Assembly (NCBI GenBank): GCA_047495785.1
Contig: JBLDXI010000032.1
Location: 2,356,001 to 2,420,000, forward strand
Direction of reading: 5' to 3'
Length of the DNA stretch: 64,000 bases
From: Lepidodermella squamata
Taxonomy: Eukaryota > Gastrotricha
Shown here: piece by piece, positions 21,516-31,007 of the stretch
Numbering within the stretch: position 1 is the stretch's first letter
Layout of the letters: each line of letters begins with the position of its first letter
Position numbers and translations under genes: made by a program
Notes under the pieces: model-generated
The model's input: only the letters and a program-made list of their open reading frames with translations
Told to the model about the DNA's origin: nothing
Databases searched by the model: none

Positions 21516-23660
21516 ATGGGTGTCGCGAATTTTACGGACACGTCCGTCAAAATAGTCTCAATTGAATCGGGGGACAAATTGGTTTTTAATAATGAAGCGT
21601 TGGAAGAAATCGTCCGAGGTGTTTCCAACCTTCGCACGGCTGCCATCGTGATTGCAGGTCCGAAAAGAAAAGGCAAATCTTTCCTGCTGAACGTTCTTCT
21701 GTCCTACCTGTACAGCCGCGAGAATAAACAAGAGTGGAGTTACGCGGATAGCAAAAATTTTGTTCGAGGTCGCGGATTCGCTTCGAGCGGCGGAACCAAT
21801 GCTGTTACTGTTGGACTGCATATTTGGAGCAGACCATTCATCCTGACTAAGGCCAATGGCACTCAGTTCGCCTTGTTTGTCTTTGATATGCAAGGCTCTT
21901 TTGACCCGACGTCCAGTGAAAACATGGAGTCAGCATTGCTTGCGATCGGTGGCGCTATTTCAAGCGTAACCATTATCAACATCGACCAGCAAATTGACGC
22001 AAAGATTTTATCAAGTCTGGCCAGATGCGTATCCCGCATTCAACTCGCCGAAAAAAGTTTCCGAAATCAGACAATTTCGAGCGATGAAGCAACTAAAGTC
22101 TTCCAGGTTAATGCGCCTATTGTTAAATTCTCATAATTTAATGATCGTTTTTGTGACAACAGAAACTCCTGTTCCTGGTTCGAAACTGGAACTCGGTAGA
22201 GGAATTTGACTACGGTGAAAAGGGCGGACGGCGCTACCTTGAAAAAGTTCTAAGCAACTCGGCTGAGCAGAGCGAGACAGGCATGATGGTTGAATCGATA
22301 AAATCAAGTTTCGAGGAAACTGATGCGTATCTAATGCCGATTCCTTCGAAGGCTCTTATGTTAGGCGAGCTGGAAAATCCAAAATGTATGAGAGATGTGC
22401 CTAAAACTTGAAAACCTTATTCATTTTTCTTATTCTCTAGGCTTCAAAGAAAATGAATTTTCGTCCTTCATGTCGGGTTTCGTCAAATTCCTGGTCAATC
22501 CCGAAAACTTGCCCCTCAAAGCGTATTCTGCTGGAGCTATGATTGAGCTGATGCAGTCACAAATTGACGCATTCAACAATTCTGGCCGAATTCCACGGAT
22601 TATCAGTGGATTTTTACAAGATCACTGCTCTGCGTTGTTCAAACGCGCCAAAGCAGAATATAGCCGCGGTTTTGCGGAATCAAAGTTTTATTTGGAAGAT
22701 AAGAAGAAATTAGAAACAGAGTTTTACAATGATGTGAAAAGCAAATTGCAGGAGAACCTGAAGAAGTGGAGTAACGATCGAGATTACGTCGATTCAATGC
22801 ATGCCTTTCGCCAACATGTGTTACGACTGAGTCGTATCATGGCTTTATGGAAAAAACTTGTCGATTGTCGCAAGTCGGTTGCTCTAAGTTTGAATAAATT
22901 GGCTTTTGAAATTGGCAAGTTGAATACCCAGGCTCGGACATGCCGCTTGACCGGCTCATCTGCAGGAATAGCTGCAAGTGGCTTGTCAATAGCTGGGTTA
23001 GCTCTAGCTGTCCCAACGGCTGGAGCTTCATTAGCGTTGACTGCAGCTGGAGCAGCCTTGGGCGCTTCAGGGGCTGTTACTGGCCTTGTACCTACCGCCA
23101 TGCTTGCCGCAAAAAGTAAGGCGGCTCGAAAAAAAGCCGAGCGCCTGATTTTGTCCGCGAGCGAAATTGACCAAGAGCTGCGCAATGAGCTTGGATATCT
23201 TGATGATGCCACTGAAACCGAACCATTTCTCACTTTGATCACAGCTCAACGTGTTATTATGGCTGCTCAATTTGGAATTGGAATAGACAAATCAAACGAA
23301 TATTCTGAATTCTATGCCAAGATAAGCGAAATCCTCAGCGACTTAGACAACGCCAGTGGTGTCATCGTTACCTCAGTTAAAAGCAGTGCTGCCATTGCCG
23401 CCACTATCGAGGATTTCGTTAGCCCTTCACTTCGAGCCGTAGCAACGATGGGAAAAACAGCCGCGGGTACTCTGGCGGTTGTCACAGTTCCTTTTGATGT
23501 GATCAGCATCGTGACTGATAGCATCGACACGCACAAAGGAAAGCCACATAAAATGGAAGAAAAGATTCGCGAAATCGCCGCAAAATTTAAAGCAGCACCG
23601 CAATCGTCTGATGTTGAAAGAATCGAAGCGCAGTTTGCTGATTTCATCAAGAAATTGTGA
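21516..23660 (+). CDS. Atlastin-like GTPase fused to ApoL-like domain, copy A
   Basis: Exons 21516-22106, 22163-22385 and 22441-23660 give 677 residues with no signal peptide. Residues about 10-270 are a dynamin-superfamily GTPase closest to atlastin: P-loop GPKRKGKSFLLN (48-59, keeping the atlastin arginine), switch-I Thr in GGTNAVTVGLHIWS, G3 DMQG (124-127), and FLVRNWNSVEEFDYG, which aligns with atlastin FLVRDWSFPYEFSYG but has Asn205 in place of the RD aspartate. A helical middle follows. Instead of the atlastin membrane hairpin, residues about 440-490 form a Gly/Ala-rich hairpin (AGIAASGLSIAGLALAVPTA) preceded by helices, and near 610-660 comes TVPFDVISIVTDSIDTHKGK with a final amphipathic helix. 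Both regions match the apolipoprotein L layout. Likely a GTP-regulated membrane-binding or remodelling protein; a defence role is inference. Confidence 0.82.
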
Positions 23661-24236
23661 ATGCCTGACCTTGAGCGATGTGTGTGATGATCCATTTATG
23701 ACCTAGATAACTTCACTGATTCGAAATCTTGTAGACTCTCTCAAATTCAAATGACATGCTTCTCCGACAAACGCTACAATCTCATTAATCTATGATAATA
23801 ACTAATCTCAGCGTAAAGGAATTAAACTTATGTTTTGATTTGGCATTTTATCGGTTACTTTGTCAACTGTGCTCAGTGCTCAATTCGATGTAAATGCGCA
23901 TACCTGTGATCATGAGATTTTATCACGATGAACGTTTTGGAGCTATTTCGATTATTCTTTTCAAAACGATGAATGATGGACATGTGACGAATTCATCTTA
24001 TTATTTCTGTATAATCTCGTTATGCAAATGCATGTAGAATACACTCATGCAATAAAAATTGCTTATTTCTCATTGTTATCTCATTTATTATTATTTATTG
24101 TTTTTCTAGCTGGGCGGCGCAGATTTATTGAGAAAGCTGATGATGATTTTTAAGGGTGGAATTTTTTTGTTCTAATCGCAATATTTTCTAGCCGGGCGAC
24201 ATCTGAATATTGAACATCCTAGATTGCTAATTACGA

Positions 24237-26384
24237 ATGGTTTTCGAGAGAGTTATGGGCAAATCTGTCAAAATTGTTTCAATTGAATCAGGTGACAAAT
24301 TGGCATTTAATAATGCAGCTTTGGAAGAAATCGTCCGAGGTGTTGCCAACCTTCCCACAGCTGCTGTTGTGGTTGCAGGCCCGAAAAGAAAAGGCAAATC
24401 TTTCCTGCTGAACGTTCTTCTTTCGTACTTGTACAGCCGCGAGAATAAACCAGAGTGGAGTTACGCGGATAGCAAACATTTTGTTCGAGGTCGCGGATTC
24501 GCTTCGAGCGGCGGAACCGATGCTGTTACTCTCGGATTGGATATCTGGAGCAAACCATTCATCCTGACTAAGGCCGATGGCACCCAGTTCGCCTTGTTTG
24601 TCTTTGACATGCAAGGCTCTTTTGACCCGAACTCCAATGAAAACATGGAGTCAGCATTACTTGCTATCGGTGGCGCTATTTCAAGCGTAACCATTATCAA
24701 CATCGACCAGCAAATTGACGCAAAGATTTTATCAAGTCTGGCCAGATGCGTATCCCGCATTCAACTCGCCGAAGAAAGTAGCCAAACTCCGGCAATTTCG
24801 AGCCAAGAAGCAACTAAAGTCTTCCAGGTTAATGCGCCTATTGTTAAATTCTCATAATTTAATGATCGTTTTTGTGACAACAGAAACTCCTGTTCCTGGT
24901 TCGAAACTGGAACTCGAAAGAGGAATTCGGTTATGGTCAAGCAGGTGGGCGGCTCTACCTTGAAAAAGTTCTAAGCAACTCTGCTGAACGGAGCGAGACA
25001 GATCTGATGGTTGAATCAATCAAATCAAGTTTCGAAGAATGTGATGCGTATCTCATGCCGATTCCTTCGAAGGCTCTTATGCTAGGCGAGCTGGACGATC
25101 CAAAATGTATGAGAGATGTGCCTAAAACTTGAAAACCTTATTCATTTTTCTTATTCTCTAGGCTTCAAAGAAAATGAATTTTCGTCCTTCATGTCGGGTT
25201 TCGTCAAATTCCTGGTCAATCCCGAAAACTTGCCCCTCAAAGCGTATTCTGCTGGAGCTATGATTGAGCTGATGCAGTCACAAATTGACGCATTCAACAA
25301 TTCTGGCCGAATTCCACGGATTATCAGTGGATTTTTACAAGATCACTGCTCTGCGTTGTTCAAACGCGCCAAAGCAGAATATAGCCGCGGTTTTGCGGAA
25401 TCAAAGTTTTATTTGGAAGATAAGAAGAAATTAGAAACAGAGTTTTACAATGATGTGAAAAGCGAATTGCAGGTGAACTTGCAGAAGTGGACGAATGATA
25501 AAAATTACGTCGAATCACTGCATGCATTTCGCCAACATGTGTTACGACTGAGTCGTATCATGGCTTTATGGAAAAAACTTGTCGATTGTCGCAAGTCGGT
25601 TGCTGAAAGTTTGGATCAGTTGGCTTATGACATTGGCAACTTGAATACTCGGGCTCGGATATCCCGTGTGGCCGGATCATCTGCAGGAATAGCTGCAAGT
25701 GGTCTGACAATAGCCGGATTAGCTCTAGCTGTTCCAACGGCTGGAATTTCATTAGGGTTGACTGCAGGTGGCGTTGCTTTGGGCGTTACGGGTGCTGCTG
25801 CTGGCCTTGTACCAACCGCCATTCTTGGCACAAAAAGTGAGAAGGCTTTTCTCGAAGCCGAGCGCCTGATTTCAACTGCAAACGAAACTGACAAAGCCTT
25901 GCGCGCTGAGCTTGCATGTTTGGACGATGCTGCTGGACCTGAAAAATTTGTCAACTATATTACAACTCAATGTTATGTTATGGCTGCTCAATTTAACGAG
26001 GCGAAGGAATCTTGTTTGATTGAAACCGTGGAGAAAGGTTCTCTCCACGCAAGCAAAATTGTCTCCAACGCAGTCGGAGGCGGTCTTGCGATTCCGAAAA
26101 TCGTCACAGCTGTAGAAGAAAGCGTTGGCGCTTCATTTCGAGCCTTTTCTGCGATGGGGAAAACTGCTGGGCGTGTTGCTGGAATTTTATCGGTTGCCAC
26201 CATTCCACTTGATGTGATCAGCATCGTGACGGATAGCATCGATCTGCACAACGGAACGCCACATGAAGCGGCACAAAAGATTTGCGAAATCGCTGCATTA
26301 TTTAAAGCAGCGCCGGACGCGTTCGATGTTGAAATAATTGACAAGCAATTTGCTCATTTCATCCAGGACTTGAGAAATGTCTGA
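24237..26384 (+). CDS. Atlastin-like GTPase fused to ApoL-like domain, copy B
   Basis: Same three-exon layout as copy A (24237-24827, 24884-25106, 25162-26384), 678 residues. The P-loop GPKRKGKS, G3 DMQG and the altered G4 motif RNW are all kept. The two introns and the first ~300 bases of exon 3 are virtually identical to copy A, whereas the ApoL part after about residue 400 has diverged (AGISLGLTAGGVALGVTGAA in the hairpin). Upstream DNA from about 24040 also repeats the copy A promoter and leader (both contain CTAGCTGGGCGGCGCAGATT), so the duplication unit is about 2.7 kb and includes regulatory sequence. The C-terminal membrane segment and amphipathic helix (PLDVISIVTDSIDLHNGTPH) are present. 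No disabling change is visible, so I read it as functional. Confidence 0.82.
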
Positions 26385-27138
26385 CCTTATGCGATGCGTT
26401 TGCTGATCCATTTGTGGCTTCAAAGTTTCAAAATCGTGTGTCTTCTCTCAAATTAAAATTACTTGCTTCTCCGACAACCGCTTCAACTCGTTACTAATTT
26501 ATGATCATTACTAATCTCAGCTTGGTGTAAATAACTAAAGTAATTTTCTGGTGTGATATTTTATGGGACATTTTGTCAACCTTGCTCAATTCGATGTAGT
26601 TGAACATACCTGTGATCATGAGATTATCCTGATGAGGATTTTTGAGCCATTTCGTCTTCTCAAAACGATGAATGATGGAAATGTGACGAATTGATCTATT
26701 TATATCTTTATTATCTCATCGCTACGCAAATGCATGTAAAATTGTGTTTTATGGTGAGTTCAGTAAAAATTTTCGACAAATCAATAAATCGCATCATTTC
26801 GAATTTTCTGTGCTAGTTTCACATTTTCCGCCTTCAAAGTGCATAAGATAAGGTTGATGGAAGACTGACAGAGCAGCCGAGTTGAAAGCAGAGGACACAA
26901 GTTTTAAGGGAAAATATTTATGAAATTCTGTTTCAAACTTGGCCCGTACTAATTGAATCGGGGTTAATAATAAAACTAATCAAATTGCCCTTCATCCAGG
27001 CTATCCAACACTACCCCACTCCTACGGTCTTTACTTGAAAATCATCGATTTTTAATATGCGCAAGCCACTCCATTTTGACAGTAGACAGTAGTCTACAGT
27101 TGACAGTAGTCGTTCAGTCACGAAAACCCTGAGTGGTC
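26385..27138. other. Downstream flank of copy B
   Basis: The first 370 bases resemble the copy A downstream flank. Around 26985-27080 the DNA is a diverged partial match to the interior of the 27211-27831 element (both contain a TCCAAC...CCCACTC...GGTCTTTA pattern), so an older decayed copy is likely. GACAGTAGT is repeated three times near 27079-27112. Confidence 0.4.
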
Positions 27139-28250
27139 GAAATGTGACGCGATTGAGTCGTGGGCGAAAACTTGTCGATTATCGCAAGTCAATTTCCAAA
27201 AGTCTGCATACCGTCAGATGGGGCGACTTTGGCCATGGGGGTGACATTGCCATAGGTTTTTGCGATCGAGTTTAGATTACACACGACGTCATTTTCTCAG
27301 ACATGATACATGTCAAGTAGGATGTCAATGGAAATCCCTGATGATGGAGAATTTAATTATATACGTCGTGGAACCTTTTGGGCCGTATGTACCTTGATAA
27401 ATGACGTGGAAGGGTGGCAAAGTGACCCTGAGTACGGTTTAGATGCAGATGGGGTGACTTTGCCCTAACTCAAACCGCAGGTGGAAAGGTGGATACCTCA
27501 CAAGTTGGGTACCGCTGGATAGCTTGTGTCGGGGGCTGCTCGAAAATGACAAGGTCTTTTCATTTTGAGCACACCTGGTCGACTTCAGAGTCATCTATAT
27601 TCTGCCGAAAAGTGTATTTTTTTCGCTCAACTTTACCTGTGTTTAATTACCAGGTATTGTTAAAGGCTGAAGTATGTTCAAGACATTCCAGTTGGTCTTT
27701 TCTCGGGCTTTCCAACGGTATCCCACTCAAGGGGTCTTTATCTTGATACCTCTGAGATATGGCTATGCGAAAGTCGCCCCATTTTTCCGTGGCAATGTCA
27801 CCCCACTGTCCAAAGTCGCCCCATCTGACGGTAATTCGGAAGTTTGCAAGTAGAATACCCTGGCTCTGATTGGTCGCTTGGCTGGAGTGAAATATGTGCA
27901 GGAATAGCCTTAAGTGGCATGACGAAATGGCCGAGTTGGCTCTAGCTTTTCCAACCGCTGGAATTTCATTAGCGTTGCCAGCAAGTGGAGCTGCCTTGGG
28001 TGCTTCGAGCGCAGCTGCTAGCCTTGTACCAACCGCCAAAAAGTAAGGCGGCTCTAGACAAAACCGAGCGCCTGATTGTTACTGCTGACGCTACTGACCA
28101 AAAAGCCTTGCGCGATTAGTTCGGAAATTTGGATGGCGAACTGCTTCGAATCTGATGAGAAACGCCACAGGCACTAGAAATAGACGACGCTGCTGGCTGA
28201 AGATTCACCGTTTATATCTCGGATAAATCTACCTCTACAGCAGTAAGGAC
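27139..28250 (+). pseudogene. Decayed fourth GTPase-ApoL copy (exon 3 fragment)
   Basis: Only exon 3 sequence remains. GCGAAAACTTGTCGATTATC near 27167 matches the copy A/B tract that encodes KKLVDCRKSV. The match stops at 27210, resumes at 27832 with the segment for KLNTQA, and runs through the Gly/Ala hairpin region (GTTGGCTCTAGCTTTTCCAA) to about 28250. Stop codons and frame changes are scattered throughout, and the GTPase exons are absent. A 621-base transposon splits it. This is a dead relic of the array between copies B and C. Confidence 0.75.
27211..27831. mobile_element. 621-base MITE with ~43-base inverted termini, TA target site
   Basis: The left end CCGTCAGATGGGGCGACTTT returns as its reverse complement at the right end (AAAGTCGCCCCATCTGACGG, ending 27831), and the inverted match runs on through a GTGACATTGCCA block. 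The element is flanked by TA on both sides, and removing it with one TA rejoins the pseudogene sequence as in the intact copies. Related GGGGTGAC blocks recur inside. It has no transposase frame. TA duplication fits the Tc1/mariner superfamily, mobilised in trans. Confidence 0.8.
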
Positions 28251-28690
28251 GATTTCGGAATTTCGTCTTAGACAGTACACCGTAATGTCAATTATTTGAA
28301 GAAGTTATGAATCGCCCATTTGAGGAATATTACTTTTCGACGTTGGCTAAAAGAAAATGTTGGTCATTTTAAAATCTAGGATATCTAGGTGATGGTAACT
28401 CCGTTTTATCATTGTCCGGCATGGTCTCATTTTGACGTCTCTCGATGAAAAATATCGACGCCATTGTTGTAATTTGAGCAAATCGGTCGAAATCGTCTCG
28501 GTGAGAAATGTTAGGAACTTTCAGCGTACCCGTGTTAATTTTCCGTCTTTGTTGCAATTCAAATATTATTTGATTCCCTTACGATATTCTTTAAAGGCAG
28601 TGTTAATAATAAAGTGGGACGGGGCTCGTGCCCTTTTTAGCATTTAAAATGAATCATACTTACTCACGTGTGCTCATTTTTTTATGCCTA
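28251..28690. other. Unannotated spacer
   Basis: No gene or repeat recognised between the pseudogene and the nested transposon block. Confidence 0.35.
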
Positions 28691-28728
28691 AGGGGTTTTT
28701 TTTTATTCGCAACCCTTCGAACAGTATA

Positions 28729-29241
28729 CAGTAGTTATGCGTTAAGCCGGACTCGATCCGCGCCGGAAGAATAAGTCCGGCTTAATGAAAGTCCGCTATA
28801 TTGTAAGCCGGACTGGTCCGGTTTAAAAACAAACGGTGCATTTCTTCAAAAACTACTCAGGAATATCAACCCTATAAAGTTATAAGCCATTTACGTGAGT
28901 AAAAAGTTCGATTATCGAGCTGGAATTAAGTTTTCGCCACACGCGTGAACAGCTATTTTTCTAGACTGCGATCATTTTGCTGTAAATTTTGCTGATGTAA
29001 GCCACCCAAAATCAGCACGAGGGTGTTCATGCGCTCGATATTAAAATTATCCTATAAGCCGGACTTTTTTAACTAAAATTCACTAAAAATCAGTCCGTTA
29101 TAACGCAAGTCCGGCTTATGACAGTCCGGCTTATTGCAACCATTTGCATGTAAAGCGCTAGTCCGCGGCACGAGCCAAGCAAAATGGTCCGGCTAAGCGC
29201 AAGTCCGGCTTATGATCGTCCGGCTTAACGCAAAACTACTG
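28729..29241. mobile_element. 513-base pogo/Tc1-type MITE with GTCCGGCTTA subterminal repeats
   Basis: Ends CAGTAGTTATGCGTTAAGCC and the reverse complement ...CGCAAAACTACTG are flanked by TA. The motif AAGCCGGAC or its complement GTCCGGCTTA recurs about eight times near both ends. Termini beginning CAGTAG with TA duplication are usual for pogo/Tigger-like Tc1-mariner relatives. No coding capacity. Confidence 0.75.
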
Positions 29242-29587
29242 TATACTGTATTTTGTGTATTATCGTTCGAAAATAGCACTCTCTACAAAAAATGCAATAA
29301 CTTTCTACGCGTTCATAAATTCACTATATTTTATACGGTGTAAAGTGTATTTTTCCAGCACTTGATTTTTGAATCTGTATAAAATACAGAAATTGTAAAC
29401 CATTCGCAAATGTGACTTTGTTTATTGGGCGAAATCGATGTGGAGGGTTCGACTCCTCGTGGGGTCAAGCCATTTTTTTGTTTTAATTTTTGCCCCGACA
29501 CTTTTTATGCGCACAAACAGCCCCATTTCTACACTTTGCACACTTTTCCTGGCTGTATTATTTGTAGGAAAAATAGGGCTGTATTTT

Positions 29588-30636
29588 GGTTCTATGTCAA
29601 TTGAGCAAACGAAAATTGAGCAACGAAAATAGAGCAAGGGCTTTTGAGCAACGATATTAGAGCAAACGAAATTAGAGCAAAACGACTTCTGAGCAAAACG
29701 AGATTAGAGCAAAACGACACGAGAGCAAATTTTATTTAAAATAAACAACAGCTGCAATTAATTATTAAATTTGCTCTCGTGTCGTTTTGCTCTAATCTCG
29801 TTTTGCTCAAAAGTCGTTTTGCTCTAATTTCGTTTGGGCTCTACGACAATTTAGCAATACAAAGATGAAATCCGACATTTTTTCTGCGACATTTAATCAA
29901 AGCAAAATAAAAAACGACATTATATAAAACGTAAAACTAGGGCCGACAATTTGGCAATCTTAATTAAGCAAAGACATTTTTAAATAAATATTCTTATGAA
30001 TTTATTTATGTATTAGCCCTCAAAGGTAGCACCGACTTCAACAAAGTAAGTCACGTAGGGAAAAAATTGTAAAATACAAATCAGCGGCGACAAAATGTAG
30101 GTTTCTTTGATAATGAATGAACCGACAAATTAGCGATAGGGGTACGGTTAGGTACGGTGAAGGTGTAGGTATGATAGAGGTACATGGTGTTACCGTGGGT
30201 GCTACCGTAGATCGGTATTGTAAGTTTTAGCATTGGTCACTCCTGGTCAAAGTCGCCTGAACAGCGTTTGATCTCCTAATTTCATCACTTCTGCTCAATT
30301 TTTTCTCGTGAAGCTAGAATTTTTTTGCGGAAATGGTGGTGAAATTAGTTACTTTTGAAAAGGTCTGTGTCAGATTTGTTGTCGCTGGATTGTCGTTCTC
30401 ATTATTTCGGTCAAAATCTAATGTAATGGTAATCAAGGCGATTTTTAACATTTTGTCGGAATTATTTGTGCTTTGCCAAATTGTCGTTTCATAACTTATT
30501 TTGCTAGATTGTCGTAACGCGTTTCGTTTGCTCAGAAGTCGTTTTGCTCTAATTTCGTTTGCTCTAATATCGTTGCTCAAAAGCCCTTGCTCTATTTTCG
30601 TTGCTCAATTTTCGTTTGCTCAATTGACATAGAACC
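29588..30636. mobile_element. 1,049-base foldback element with 8-base target duplication
   Basis: It begins GGTTCTATGTCAATTGAGCA and ends with the exact reverse complement; the terminal match exceeds 100 bases. Both ends are flanked by the direct repeat TGTATTTT (29580-29587 and 30637-30644). The termini are built from a repeated unit of the type GAGCAAAACGA about every 15-20 bases. A further inverted copy of the array lies inside (about 29768-29848), so the left arm can fold on itself. Eight-base duplications fit hAT-like transposition; repeat-built arms fit foldback elements. No transposase frame. Confidence 0.8.
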
Positions 30637-31007
30637 TGTATTTTCTGTATTTTTTATTCGAATCCGTAGAAAATACAGGAGAAATACAGTATTTCTGTAG
30701 CGAATTTTCGAATGCAACAAACTGTAGCTGTAGCTGTATTTTCTGTTGCGAATAAAAAAAACCCCTCTTTTGCACAAATTACAAATAAATTTTTTCATTA
30801 GACAATCGAAATATCGCGGTGGCCAACAACTGGTGCTTTCTCAATCTTGGCGTGCGACTCGCGGTCTAGGAATCTTGAATGATTCAGTTTGAATGAGTTT
30901 AGTGACTAGTCTAGATGCGATAGATGTGAAGATTACAATCATTTTTCACGATCGTTACTATCCTGAAAACATCAGAATTATAAATTATTTGTTCACGAGT
31001 AAAAGTC

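Larger units (their letters stand above)
28691..30766. mobile_element. Outer inverted-repeat element, host of two nested insertions
   Basis: AGGGGTTTTTTTTTATTCGC at 28691 is mirrored by GTTGCGAATA followed by an A-run and CCCCT ending at 30766. Without the two younger insertions inside it (28729-29241 and 29588-30636) the element would be about 500 bases. Its interior contains repeated GTATTTT/AAAATAC blocks and a stretch near 29440 with GGAGGGTTCGACTCCTC that resembles a tRNA T-arm. No clear target duplication was found, so its class is open. Confidence 0.6.
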
